A stretch of DNA of 64,000 nucleotides, from assembly GCA_963851045.1 (NCBI GenBank), contig CAWKNC010000002.1, positions 806,001 to 870,000 of the forward strand, written 5' to 3'. The position numbers were made by a program, and so were the translations under genes. The DNA is from WHSW01 sp963851045 (lineage in GTDB: Bacteria > Actinomycetota > Thermoleophilia > Solirubrobacterales > 70-9). Shown piece after piece: positions 42,907 to 52,364 of this stretch (position 1 is the stretch's first letter; the number at the start of each line of letters is the position of its first letter). The notes beneath the pieces were generated by a model. The model was given only the letters and a program-made list of their open reading frames with translations, was not told the DNA's origin and made no database searches.

Positions 42907-43706
42907 GGACCTCGTCCACGCAGCGCTGCGGCTGCTCGTCCCAGATGAAGTGCCCGGCGCCGTCGAGCACGATCAGCTTCGAGCCGGGGATCTCGCGCTC
43001 GAAGCGGCGGGCGGCCGCGACGGGGGAGAAGGGGTCGTCGGCTCCCCAGAGGATCAGCGTGGGAACGCCGAGCTGCACCGAGCTTGCCGTCCCACTGCGC
43101 GAGCTTTTCGAAGTCCATCGAGCGATAGAACTCGAGCGTCGCGCGGGCGCCGTCGCCGCGCTCGAAGGGCGCCCAGTAGGCGTCGATCTCGGCGTCGCTG
43201 AAAACGGCTTTGCCCTCGGGATTGAGCAGGCCGGTGAAGACGCTGCGATCGACGGCGGCGATGATCGCCTCGCCTTGCTCGCTGCGCAGGGCCGCGGCCA
43301 TGTCATGCCATTTGCCGTCGGAGAAGAAGCCGGTGTCGCTGAGCACCAGCGCCTCGACGCGATCGGGGTGATCGCAGGCCCACGAGAGGCCGATGAACCC
43401 GCCCCAGTCGTGGACGACGACCACGACCTTGCCCTCGGGGTTCGTCTCGTCCATCCAGGCGTCGAAGCGCTCGCGCGAGTGCTCGAAGGTCGCCTCGCCA
43501 AAGTCGGTCGAGTCGCCGAGCGCATAGAGGTCGGGCGCGAAGGCGGGCCGGCCGGCGTCGGCGAGCGCGGACATCAGCGGCTCCCACATCAGCGAGCTCT
43601 CCGGGAAGCCGTGGACGAGGACGACGGAGGAGCCGGTCGCGTCGCTTGTTGGTGCTGCCTCGCGATACGCGACGGGGCCGTCTGTGTTGAGCTCGACTGT
43701 GGTCAT
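42890..43706 (-). CDS. Haloalkane dehalogenase-like alpha/beta hydrolase (apparent frameshift near 43073)
   Basis: The N-terminal part, from ATG 43706, holds the oxyanion segment VLVHGFPESSLMW and the nucleophile elbow VVHDWGGFIGLSW (Asp nucleophile, as in haloalkane dehalogenases), and runs to FEKLAQWDGKLGA. The remainder is in another frame: LGVPTLILWGADDPFSP, the acid and GAGHFIWDEQP histidine. Deleting one base at about 43073 joins them with the spacing found in homologues. As it stands the gene is broken. An upstream GTG at 43715 is an alternative start. Confidence 0.85.
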
Positions 43707-43716
43707 CGCTGGCACC

Positions 43717-44571
43717 CTAGCCGGACGTGTACGAAATGATCGCGTCGCCGATTCGATTGAGGTCGTCGCGATGAAGCTCGTGGCCGCCGCCTTCGAGTTC
43801 GACGAGCTCGGCTCCGAAGGTCGCTTCCGCGAGGGCGCGACCGTGCTCGATCGGAAACAGCGGGTCGGCTGTTCCGTGGATCACGAGCAGCGGGGCGGTG
43901 ACATCGGATTGGCGATGGCCGGGTCCGTCTTCGCCCCCCAGCAGCGTGTGGTTGATCAGGCTGAGCGGGTTGTGCGTACGCTCGAAGTCGCGGTCGATGA
44001 ACGCGCGAACGGCGTCGCGATCGAAGTCACGGCCGGAGCCGCAGAGCGCCTCGCAATCGCTGACGACGAAGTCCTTGATCGAGTCGGCGTCGGTCCAGTC
44101 GACCTTTTCGCCAGCTGCCGCGTGGGCCATGTACTCGGGAGTCGGATGGGGGAGGTCAGGGCCTGAGTCGTCGAGCATCGTGGTGCTGATCGCGGTGACC
44201 GTCGCTACTCGGTCGGGGTGCTCGGCAGCGATCCCCTGCACCAGCATGCCGCCCATCGACATGCCGACGAGGTGCGCGCGGTCTATTCCGTAGCCGTCGA
44301 GGATCGCGACGGCATCGTCGGCGAGCGCTTCGGAAGCGTAGCCAGGCTCGCCCGCCGGGTAAGAGGTCGAGCGGCCGGTGTCGCGGTGGTCGTAGCGGAT
44401 GACGAGGCGGCCGGCGTTCGCCACTCGCTCGCAGAGCTCGTCCGGCCACCAGAGCATGGACGCCATCTGTCCCATGACGAGCAGCACGGGTGGGTCGGTT
44501 GGCGCACCGAAGGCTTCGGTGCAGAGTTCGACGCCGTCGAACCCGACCGATCGTTCTCGCCCCGCACCCAC
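43717..44571 (-). CDS. Alpha/beta-fold hydrolase
   Basis: A 284-residue protein of the RsbQ/aclacinomycin-methylesterase-like group: VLLVMGQMASMLWWPDE, RYDHRDTGRSTSYPAG, the nucleophile elbow GMSMGG, the acid in HGTADPLFPIEHG and the histidine in GGGHELH. A GTG start. It immediately precedes the dehalogenase-like gene on the same strand, so the three minus-strand genes 44571-42124 probably form one unit. Confidence 0.87.
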   Translation of the reverse strand: MGAGRERSVGFDGVELCTEAFGAPTDPPVLLVMGQMASMLWWPDELCERVANAGRLVIRYDHRDTGRSTSYPAGEPGYASEALADDAVAILDGYGIDRAHLVGMSMGGMLVQGIAAEHPDRVATVTAISTTMLDDSGPDLPHPTPEYMAHAAAGEKVDWTDADSIKDFVVSDCEALCGSGRDFDRDAVRAFIDRDFERTHNPLSLINHTLLGGEDGPGHRQSDVTAPLLVIHGTADPLFPIEHGRALAEATFGAELVELEGGGHELHRDDLNRIGDAIISYTSG

Positions 44572-44655
44572 GCGATTGATGTCTACCAGCCGCGCTCACT
44601 CGCCGACGGGACCACTTTCAGAGCCCGACAGGCTCGCTACGCTTGCGCCCGCTCT

Positions 44656-44726
44656 GGCGCCTTGGCGGAGTGGCTACGCAGCGGCCTGCAAAGCCGTTTA
44701 CGCCGGTTCGATTCCGGCAGGCGCCT
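44656..44726 (+). tRNA. tRNA-Cys (anticodon GCA)
   Basis: A 71-base cloverleaf. Acceptor GGCGCCT pairs with AGGCGCC, the anticodon stem GCGGC/GCCGT encloses CTGCAAA (anticodon GCA), the T arm has GGTTCGATTCC, and the discriminator is U as required for cysteine. CCA not encoded. A TACGCT -10 box is at 44638. Confidence 0.96.
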
Positions 44727-44854
44727 TCGGCTCAAATAAGCGAAACGGGTTCCTTTAGGAAGGCGTGCCAGTCCCGGCGCGGGACCTTGACGTACGCCGA
44801 TTCGGAGGTAGTGTCGGTGGTACTTCGTACCGAACCGAGAGGAAGTGGCCGCCC

Positions 44855-45823
44855 ATGCGTCGTCCGATCCGAGGTTCGGTGCTAATGGCAGTCGCAATCG
44901 GGGCGTTCGCGCTCGTCTCGATGCCGACCATTGCTGCGGCGAAGCCGAAGGCGAAGCTCGTGGCCAAAGGCCTGAAGGTCGTATCGAGTCCGGCCGCCAG
45001 CATCAACCCTGCCCTCCCGGTCGTCATCCTCGAGAGCGACAGGCGCGGGCGCTTCTCGGTCGAGTACACGATCAAGAACGTCGGCAGGGCGCCCTCGAAC
45101 ACCAAGCACGCCGGCATCTACAGCGGAGCCACCAAGGTCGCCAGCCAGAAGGTGGGCCCTCTTAACAAGCGAGAGGCGAGGACCTTCACAAAAACGCTCA
45201 ACCCACGCTTCGGGTCAGCGGGCGCGTACGACGCCCAAGTGTGCATCACCCGGAACTGCAGTTCGGCGGTTGACTTCACCGCGGTCCCGCGCCGTTGGTT
45301 TGTCGACAAGTTCGAGACCGGCCCTAACACCTTCGCCGGCGGTGCACCGTTCTTCTCCGGCCACGCCGAGCAGATCGTCTTCAACTTCCACGGCATGGTG
45401 GTCCATGGCGGCGAACCTAACCTCATGTGGCTGGCGACGGGCAGCATGTTCGGGGAGACCAGCGGCGAGGCAGACGGGTGTCGCTACAGCGGCACCGGCC
45501 AGGTCGCACACTCCCCATGGGGCTGGACCACCGGGCCTGACTGGGGCTACCTGGCGATGACCCCGGAGCTCGACCGCTACTTCGCCCAGATCAAGGCGGA
45601 CGAGGCCGGCTACGGTGGCTTCAGATCTTGCGAGAACCCGGACTTCGGGGGCGAGTACACCGGTTCGTTCTGGCCCCTGGAGACGCTCGACTCCACGCAG
45701 GGCTCGGTGTATCAGACGACGTACCCAACGGCGACCCAGCTTGTCGGCAACTACGTCATCTACACCGGGTACGGCAGCGGGAACGCGACCGGCGAGTGGT
45801 CGTTCCGCGCCGATATTCCGTAG
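44855..45823 (+). CDS. Secreted protein of unknown function
   Basis: 322 residues from ATG 44855 with a GAGAGGAAG site upstream. Signal peptide (VLMAVAIGAFALVSMPTIAAA). The N-terminal half (about 35-145) resembles a CARDB/immunoglobulin-like fold (VEYTIKNVGRAPSNTKHAGI). The second half has aromatic and glycine-rich segments (AHSPWGWTTGPDWGYLAM) and several cysteines. I cannot assign a function. It is convergent with the RTX-type gene. Confidence 0.77.
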   Translation: MRRPIRGSVLMAVAIGAFALVSMPTIAAAKPKAKLVAKGLKVVSSPAASINPALPVVILESDRRGRFSVEYTIKNVGRAPSNTKHAGIYSGATKVASQKVGPLNKREARTFTKTLNPRFGSAGAYDAQVCITRNCSSAVDFTAVPRRWFVDKFETGPNTFAGGAPFFSGHAEQIVFNFHGMVVHGGEPNLMWLATGSMFGETSGEADGCRYSGTGQVAHSPWGWTTGPDWGYLAMTPELDRYFAQIKADEAGYGGFRSCENPDFGGEYTGSFWPLETLDSTQGSVYQTTYPTATQLVGNYVIYTGYGSGNATGEWSFRADIP

Positions 45824-45827
45824 ACGG

Positions 45828-47397
45828 CTAGCCGATCTTGACCTTCGTCCTCGCCGGGCTCAGGTCCGGTCCGCCGCCGCCGGCCGCCGCCACCTCGAAC
45901 GTGTACTTGCCCGCAGCCAATCGCTTGTAGGTCTTGGGGGAAGCGCAGTCCTTGAACTTCAACTCCTTGCGCTTCGCTGCTAGCGCGCACTGGAAGCCGG
46001 TTGATTGACCCACTGCCGTGAACTCAAAGGTGACCTTGCCCTTCCTCGACTTGACCTTGACGTTCGAGATCTTCGTGTCGGGGACGGTGGTCGCGGGGTC
46101 CGTGCCGTCGGGATTCGTGCCATCGGGCCCTGTGACCAGCGAGCGGTCGACCGTCGAACAGAAGCCGACTACATCCAGCTGGTCGACCTGCGCGTGACCG
46201 GCGCCGCCGCAATCCACCGTGTCGCGCTCCCCGTCGCGCGCGAGCACGACATCGTTCGCGGGCGAGCAGAAGACCGAGCAGCCGGCGATGTCGCCGTAGA
46301 GATCGTCCGTGCCCGCTCCGCCGTCGACCGTGTCGGCCCCGAACGTCCCCTGGACCTTGTCGTTGCCCGCTTCGCCGAAGAGCTGGTCGTCACCACCGTT
46401 GCCGACGAGGTCGTCGTTGCCGGCGCCGCCATAAATCACGTCGGCACCGGCGCCACCATCGAAGCCGTCGGGGCCCGGGGAACCCGTGAAGACGTCATTA
46501 CCCCCGGTGCCGATGATGGTCTCGATGTCCGAGCCGATGTTGTCCCCTTCGCCGGCTGTGCCGTCGTCGGGCAGCCCGTTGAGATTGATCGTCATCGCGC
46601 CGACGTGGCCGTCGAGGCTGAGCACGTCGACTCCATCCCCGCCACGGATCACATCCGCACCCGGGTCAGGGTCGCGCGGGGTCGTGAAGTTAGGGGTGAA
46701 GCCGATGCTGTCGTTGCCGGCGCCGCCGTCTTCGACGTCGTTTCCGTCCCCGCCACGGAGGGCGTCGTCGCCGCCCTCTGCGTAGACCTGATCGTTGCCA
46801 GACGCGCCGTACATGAGGTCGGGGCCCTCGCCACCGTGCAGGATGTCGCTGCCGTCCTCACTGCGGACGGTGTCGGCGCCGTCGCCGGCGTTGATCGTCA
46901 TCACCGTGCTCGCCGAGGCTCCGCGCAGCGTGTCTTGACCCGAGCCGGCGGTGATCGTCCCGGTTGCCGCGTTCGTGCACGTCTCGTCGAAGGTGTTCTC
47001 GTTGGACCCGTTGCCCAGGGTGAGCTCGTAGGTGTCGAAGCAGTCCGGATTGAAGAAGACCTTGTCGTTGCCACCGCCAAGCACGACCCGCACCCCCGTG
47101 TGGGCCGGACAGGAGATCCAGGTATTCGCGACGATCACCGTGCAGTCGCCGGGAATGCCGGTGAACTGCTGGCTGTCCAGGATCTCGTCGCGGTTGTTGA
47201 CCCCGTCGTAGCGGAACTGAACTTCGTGGTTGAGGTTGTCACCCCCGGTGACCACGAGCACGGCCCCGTCGTAGCTGATCGTCGCCGCAGGCGCGGGGGC
47301 TGCGCCGGCCAGGACGACCAAGCAGCGTCGCGATGGCCAGTGGCACGGAAACGAGAACCCGCGTTGAGATAGACGCCTGCGCAGCGTGATCCGACAT
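45828..47397 (-). CDS. Secreted RTX-type calcium-binding protein (apparent frameshift near 47320)
   Basis: About 520 residues when repaired. The signal peptide MSDHAAQASISTRVLVSVPL / AIATLL from ATG 47397 is in one frame. The rest (VVLAGAAPAPAATISYDG onward) is in another; removing one base at about 47320 joins them within the signal peptide. The mature part has many GGxGxDxxx nonapeptide repeats (GGEGPDLMYGASGNDQVYA, GGAGADVIYGGAGNDDLVG) that bind calcium in beta-rolls. The C-terminal module (CASPKTYKRLAAGKYTFEV) matches the beta-helix protein. As it stands the coding frame lacks its export signal. Confidence 0.83.
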
Positions 47398-47586
47398 TGC
47401 CTCTCCGATCGCGTTCCTCCCGGAGTCGACCGCGCGATCAAGTGGGAGGAACGAGAGGATCTCGAAGGGCGGCGCTACGCCGACCCTACAGCCGTCGTCG
47501 CCTTGAACCAAACGCCCAGCGAAGATGTTGCCCCGAGCGGCGGCGCCCAATTCACGACGGCGCCATGAGAGCTAGCTTCCGTAGGC

Positions 47587-48879
47587 GTGGAGGACGTCCT
47601 GCGGATCACCATCGTTTTCGGCCTTGTGGCGGCCAATGCCTTCTTTGTCGTGGGGGAGTACTCGGTTCTGACGGCACGGCGCGCTGCGCTGACTCCGCTC
47701 GCCGAGGCCGGCAGCACGCGTGCCGCCGCTGCGCTGCGGCTGATGGACGACCCGGTGCGTGTGATCTCCACGGTCCAGGTCGGGATCACGGCGATGGGCA
47801 TCCTCATCGGGGCGATCGGTGAGCCGCTGGTCAACGATCTTCTTGGCGGCGGGCTGCCGGAGTGGCTCAGCTTCCTGATCGCGTTCGCAGTCGTCACCTA
47901 CCTCAGCGTCGTACTCGGCGAGCTGGTTCCGAAGGCGCTCACCCTGCATAAAGCGGAGCGGCTCGCGGTCCTCGTCGCCAGTCCGGTCGAGGCAATCGGC
48001 GTCGGTCTGCGGCCGGTGGTGTGGCTGCTGCAGCAGTCGGCACGGCTGCTGCTGAAGCCGTTCGGCGTCGGCGACGTGATGGCCGGCGAGACGATCAAGA
48101 GTGTCGACGAGCTGCGCGCTTTCGTTGATGAGGCGGAGAACCTGGGCGTGATTCCGCGGGCTCAGGAGGAACTGATCTACAACGTCTTTGACTTCGCAAG
48201 CCGCGAGGCCGCGGACGTGATGGTCCTCGCCTCCGATGTCACCTGGCTCGACGCCAGCGTCGCCGCGGCGGAGGCGCTCGACCGGCTCGTGACGACCCCG
48301 CACCGGCGGGTCCCAGTCGCGACTGGCACGCTCGATCGGCTGGTGGGAATCCTTCACGTCTTCGACGCTTTAAGGGCTGTCCACGAGGAATCCGCGGCGA
48401 CCGTCGGCGAGCTGGCGCGCCCGGCCATGGTCGTGCCCGAGACCAAGGACCTCGGCGCGCTACTGCGGGAGTTCCGCGAGGGCCGCCAGGAGATGGCGAT
48501 CGTTGTCGACGAGTACGGGCGGACGGCTGGCATCGTGACCCTCGAGGACATCCTCGAGGAGATCGTCGGTGAGATCGAGAGCGAGTACGAGCTGCCGGAC
48601 GCGGGACTCGACTGGGTTGGCGAGCGCGTCGTCGAGGTCGCGGGCTCGATGTCGGTCGACGACTTCAACGAGTCGACCGGGGCGGAGCTTCCCTCGGACG
48701 GGCCCCGGACGCTCGCGGGGCTGGTCTTCGAGTCGCTCGGCCGCGGGGCAATCGAGGGCGACGCGGTCGAAGTGGCAGGCGTGACGTTTCGCGTAGAGGA
48801 GATCGATGGCGCGCGGATCACGCGTACGCGTGCCGAGTTGTCGAAGTCGCGGCCAGGAACCGAAGGAGCTGGGCGTTGA
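47587..48879 (+). CDS. CNNM/CBS-domain membrane protein (HlyC/CorC family)
   Basis: A 430-residue protein. A CNNM transmembrane domain (about residues 1-180; ITIVFGLVAANAFFVVGEYS, VGITAMGILIGAIGEPLV) precedes a paired CBS domain (VPVATGTLDRLVGILHVFD, MAIVVDEYGRTAGIVTLEDILEEIVGEI) and a C-terminal CorC/HlyC domain. Members are linked to magnesium or cobalt efflux and resistance. The GTG is 8 bases after a TAGCTT box. The 3' end overlaps the convergent hydrolase by 62 bases. Confidence 0.92.
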   Translation: MEDVLRITIVFGLVAANAFFVVGEYSVLTARRAALTPLAEAGSTRAAAALRLMDDPVRVISTVQVGITAMGILIGAIGEPLVNDLLGGGLPEWLSFLIAFAVVTYLSVVLGELVPKALTLHKAERLAVLVASPVEAIGVGLRPVVWLLQQSARLLLKPFGVGDVMAGETIKSVDELRAFVDEAENLGVIPRAQEELIYNVFDFASREAADVMVLASDVTWLDASVAAAEALDRLVTTPHRRVPVATGTLDRLVGILHVFDALRAVHEESAATVGELARPAMVVPETKDLGALLREFREGRQEMAIVVDEYGRTAGIVTLEDILEEIVGEIESEYELPDAGLDWVGERVVEVAGSMSVDDFNESTGAELPSDGPRTLAGLVFESLGRGAIEGDAVEVAGVTFRVEEIDGARITRTRAELSKSRPGTEGAGR

Positions 48880-49783
48880 AGGCGTCGGGGCGCTCGAGCA
48901 TCGGCATATGGCCCGAGCCTTCGAGCACGACGGTGCGCGCTGCGGGCAGGTCGCTGGCGAGCGCGCTCGTGTCCTGCAGCGGGGCGATGCGGTCGGAGTC
49001 GGCGGCGAGCGAGAGGATCGGACAGCGCACTGCGTCCTGGCCCTCGCGGGGGTCGGAGCGCGCGATGGCGCGCACGGCTGGAAACACGCCTCGGGCGCCG
49101 GCGCCGTCGACGATCAGGGCCGCCACGTCGGCGGGCAGGGCGGCCGGATCGAGCACGTATGGCGAGAGGATGAGGCGACGCAGCACGGGCGAACGTGCAA
49201 CCAGCTTGCGTAGCGGGGCCGGGGCCGGCAGCCCGGCGGTGGCGATCTCCAGCACGATCGCGGCCGTCTCACGCGGACGCTCGCGCGCGAACCGTGCCAC
49301 ATCGCGCAGGGCGAGCAGCGAGCTGAACTGGTAGACGGCACCGGCGACGAGTACGACCGCGGCGGCCAGGTCGGGGTGGCGGGCGGCGAAGCGCACCGCG
49401 ATCGGTCCTCCCATCGAGTGACCGATGAGCACCACCCGCTGGATCGCAAGCAGGCGGGCGAGCTCGGCGACGGCGTCCGCGAAGCCGTTTAGGGAGGTGC
49501 CGCCCGCGGGCAGTTCGCTTTGACCGAATCCGGGCAGGTCGATCGCGATCACTCGGCTGTGTTCGGCCAGCGCTGGGATCGTCTCCAGCCAGTGCTGCCA
49601 GCGCCCGCCCATCCCGTGCACCAGCACGCAGGCGGTGTCGCCTTCCCCCGTGTCGAGGTAGTGCAGCCGCCGACCGGCGATCAGGGCATCGTGCTCGCGC
49701 GCGGACCAGTCGCGACCGCGCCATCCGGGCTTGGCCGGCCGGGCGTAGTCACCGTCGAGTGGTACTCGTTCCATCTGCGTCAT
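48818..49783 (-). CDS. Alpha/beta-fold hydrolase
   Basis: 321 residues from ATG 49783, chosen because GGGGGAA stands just before it. Motifs: VLVHGMGGRWQHW, nucleophile GHSMGG, acid SLAADSDRIAPLQ and histidine GSGHMPMLERP. It resembles the hydrolase at 11521 in the oxyanion region. Substrate unknown. Its 3' end overlaps the CNNM gene by 62 bases; it diverges from the NlpC/P60-like gene across 76 bases. Confidence 0.87.
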   Translation of the reverse strand: MTQMERVPLDGDYARPAKPGWRGRDWSAREHDALIAGRRLHYLDTGEGDTACVLVHGMGGRWQHWLETIPALAEHSRVIAIDLPGFGQSELPAGGTSLNGFADAVAELARLLAIQRVVLIGHSMGGPIAVRFAARHPDLAAAVVLVAGAVYQFSSLLALRDVARFARERPRETAAIVLEIATAGLPAPAPLRKLVARSPVLRRLILSPYVLDPAALPADVAALIVDGAGARGVFPAVRAIARSDPREGQDAVRCPILSLAADSDRIAPLQDTSALASDLPAARTVVLEGSGHMPMLERPDAFNAQLLRFLAATSTTRHAYA

Positions 49784-49859
49784 TTCCCCCGTGGGCCAGC
49801 AAGCCGCTTGCGCATTCTCTTGTAAAGGATTAGGCGCGCCGGTGCGATACTGAAATAGC

Positions 49860-50693
49860 GTGGGTGCCCGGAGAACTCTGATCGCTTTGACGGCGTTCGC
49901 CGTGGCCTCGGCCGGCGGTGCGGCGTTTGCTGATAGTGCCGCGCTTGGGCAGGCCGACTCCCCTGGGCTCTCGTCCGCTTCGCATGGCGACATCGCGCTG
50001 ATGACCCAGGCCGTCAACGCCGGCGTGGACACCGTGCTGGGCGACATGGTCGCTGCGAACACTCCGGCGAGCGCGCTGCCGCCGAAGCAGATCAGCGCGG
50101 AGGACCGCAGAGCCGCGCGGCCCGAGCGACCACCGAGGATCCCCAAGAACCCGACGCCTGAGGAGATCGCGGCGATGCCAGCGGCCTCCGCGGGGACGAA
50201 CGGAACATACGAACGGCCCTCGGCCCAGGAGCGCCAGTACGCGAGCCAGTCGGCCGTCGCGGAGATCACCCATACGCCTCCGAATCGTGTGGCCGTAATG
50301 CTCGGCGACATCGCGGTCCCGCCCGCGAGCGCGCCGCCGCGGGTGACGAACGCCATCAACGCCGCGAACACGCTGGTCGGCCAGCCCTACGTCTTGGGCG
50401 GCGGCCATGCGTCGTTTTATTCCCGCGGCTATGACTGCTCTGGTGCCGTCAGCTTCGCCTTGGCCGGCGCGGGCTTTCTCCAGGCGCCCCTGGTTTCCGG
50501 TCAGCTCGAGCGCTGGGGCGCGCCCGGGCCGGGCAAGTGGATCACCGTCTATGCCAACGCCGGGCACACCTATGTCGTGATCGCGGGCCTGCGCTTTGAC
50601 ACGGCCGGCGAGGAGCGCGGCAGCGGCCCCCGGTGGCACGTCGCGCTGCCCTATCCCGAGGGGTACGTCGCGCGCCACCCGCCGGGGTTCTGA
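49860..50693 (+). CDS. Secreted NlpC/P60-type cell-wall hydrolase-like protein
   Basis: A 277-residue protein with a GTG start. Signal peptide (LIALTAFAVASAGGAAFA), a long low-complexity middle rich in proline and alanine, and a C-terminal cysteine-peptidase-like domain: GQPYVLGGGHASFYSRGYDCSG (Cys193) with AGHTYVVIAGLRFDT giving the histidine. It should cut peptidoglycan peptides, although the domain is atypical. No c-di-AMP riboswitch is seen upstream of this one. Confidence 0.86.
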   Translation: MGARRTLIALTAFAVASAGGAAFADSAALGQADSPGLSSASHGDIALMTQAVNAGVDTVLGDMVAANTPASALPPKQISAEDRRAARPERPPRIPKNPTPEEIAAMPAASAGTNGTYERPSAQERQYASQSAVAEITHTPPNRVAVMLGDIAVPPASAPPRVTNAINAANTLVGQPYVLGGGHASFYSRGYDCSGAVSFALAGAGFLQAPLVSGQLERWGAPGPGKWITVYANAGHTYVVIAGLRFDTAGEERGSGPRWHVALPYPEGYVARHPPGF

Positions 50694-50709
50694 GCGCAGG
50701 CCAGGCGGC

Positions 50710-52239
50710 CTAAGGCAGAACCTGCGTCTGCGGGTTCATCAGCGGTCCGAGGCTGCGCACCTGACCGGTGCCGAGCTCGTCCATGGCGAACGTGCTGACG
50801 CCGAGCTTCGAGGCGTGCTCGTTGGTGTAGATCCGGCCCCGATACCAATAGCCCGCCCACATGTCGGGGTTGGCACCGTCGACCTGCGGCAGGTAGTAGC
50901 CGAGCTCCTTCGGGTTCGCCGGGTCGCTGAAGTCGACGACCGAGAGCCCGCCGGAGTAATACGGCGTGACGGCGACGTAGCGGCTCGGGTCGCGCATCGG
51001 CAGGATCGAGTAGTTGTGGGTCGTGCAGCGGAAGCGCTCGACCTCTTCGGCGCTGTCGACCGGCGGCACCCGCGGCAGCGAGTAGCTGCCTTCGAGTTGC
51101 GGGTTGGCGGGGTCGCTGATGTCGTAGTACCACATCGCTCCGACCGGACTCGACTGGTCGGGGGAGCAGCCACCGCCGCCCGCGGCGCCGGCGTGCTCGT
51201 CGCCGATCACGGCGTACTTGCCGTCCCAGGTCAGCTGCGCGGAGTGATCGAGCTCGATCAGCGGGTTCTGAACGACGCCCAGCGTCTTCGGCTTGACCGG
51301 ATCGGAGATGTCCAGCAGCGCCCAGGCGCCGAGGCACGCGGCGACCGCGAGGTCCTTTTCCGGCAGCACGCCGGTGTCGTGACAGCCGATGGTGTCCGGG
51401 GTGACGGTGGCGGGGAGGATGTCGGGAACCGCGGCGACGTCGGCGCTCGCCGGGTCGGCGTTGGGGATCTCGATCACCGAGAACTCGCCCTCGGGATGAT
51501 TGGCCTCGGTGCACTCGGCATCGGCGCCGAGCGGATAGGAGTCGACGTAGAGGTATGACGTCGGATCGCCGGGGATCAGCGTCTGGGTGTGCGAGCCGCA
51601 CTCCGTCTCAACGAAGCCGATCTGGCGCGGATCGCGGACGTTGGAGATGTCGACGATCCGGATCCCCTCGCGGCCGGTCGAGCTGCGATCGAGGTTCGTG
51701 TTCGTGTTGTTGCAGCTCGCGGACTCCTTCGAGTTGGAGCCGCGGCTGTCGATCGAGACGAAGAGCGTGTCGCCGAGCACGGTGACGTCGCCCTGGGAGC
51801 CGGGACAGTCATAGAAGGAGAGCTGGCGCGGAGCCTGATCGCCGCCGATGCGAAAGAAGCCGATCCCCTCATAGGCGCCCGCGACCATCAGGTTGCGCCG
51901 GAAGGCGAGGTCGGAGCCCTGGGCCTGCTCGCCGGTCCCGGTCTCGATCGTCGATCGCCCGAGCTTTTGGAAGTTGGCGCTGTGAAAGTCGCCGGTGGTG
52001 TCGTCGGCTGCGCCCACGGCAGTGCCGTTGCCGTACTCGGCGGGTTCGGCCAAGGCGCCCCCGAGAGCGGTCGGCGAGGGTGGTGCCAGCAGGCCAAGCT
52101 CGCCGCGGAGGTCACCCTTGAAGCCAAGGCCGGCGCCGGAGCTGATCTCGGCGATGCCGCTGACCGGGTGATCGGCCGCTGCCTCGCCGGGAACTACGAG
52201 ACCGACGAGCAACGCACCAAGAACGAGACCCTTCCGCAT
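50710..52239 (-). CDS. Secreted LVIVD-repeat protein
   Basis: About 509 residues from ATG 52239. Signal peptide (GLVLGALLVGLVVPGEAAA), followed by beta-propeller repeats of the LVIVD type (GIRIVDISNVRDPRQIGFVE, WALLDISDPVKPKTLGVV, YYDISDPANPQLEGSYSL, LSVVDFSDPANPKELGYYL). Such repeats occur in cell-surface proteins of unknown function. Convergent with the NlpC/P60-like gene. Confidence 0.86.
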   Translation of the reverse strand: MRKGLVLGALLVGLVVPGEAAADHPVSGIAEISSGAGLGFKGDLRGELGLLAPPSPTALGGALAEPAEYGNGTAVGAADDTTGDFHSANFQKLGRSTIETGTGEQAQGSDLAFRRNLMVAGAYEGIGFFRIGGDQAPRQLSFYDCPGSQGDVTVLGDTLFVSIDSRGSNSKESASCNNTNTNLDRSSTGREGIRIVDISNVRDPRQIGFVETECGSHTQTLIPGDPTSYLYVDSYPLGADAECTEANHPEGEFSVIEIPNADPASADVAAVPDILPATVTPDTIGCHDTGVLPEKDLAVAACLGAWALLDISDPVKPKTLGVVQNPLIELDHSAQLTWDGKYAVIGDEHAGAAGGGGCSPDQSSPVGAMWYYDISDPANPQLEGSYSLPRVPPVDSAEEVERFRCTTHNYSILPMRDPSRYVAVTPYYSGGLSVVDFSDPANPKELGYYLPQVDGANPDMWAGYWYRGRIYTNEHASKLGVSTFAMDELGTGQVRSLGPLMNPQTQVLP

Positions 52240-52364
52240 TCGACCCACTCCCAACACCCCCGAATGAACTCCCCAACGGGGTTCGCATACCACGATCGGC
52301 CGCGATCCAAACCCGAGCGCAGCAGCCGGTTCCATAGGCTCTCGTCCAGTACGCCCCCGCGACG

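Noticed and set aside
46169..47100. Regular short repeats resembling a CRISPR or satellite array
   Set aside because: They are degenerate, period 27, in frame, and encode GGxGxDxxx calcium-binding nonapeptides.
46005..47372. 455-codon plus-strand frame opposite the RTX-type gene
   Set aside because: The glycine/aspartate repeat codons read backwards give a long open valine/alanine-rich frame; no family resemblance.
49801..49860. Possible c-di-AMP riboswitch before the NlpC/P60-like gene
   Set aside because: The 76-base spacer lacks the CGTCAGCTAACC signature and is too short for the aptamer.
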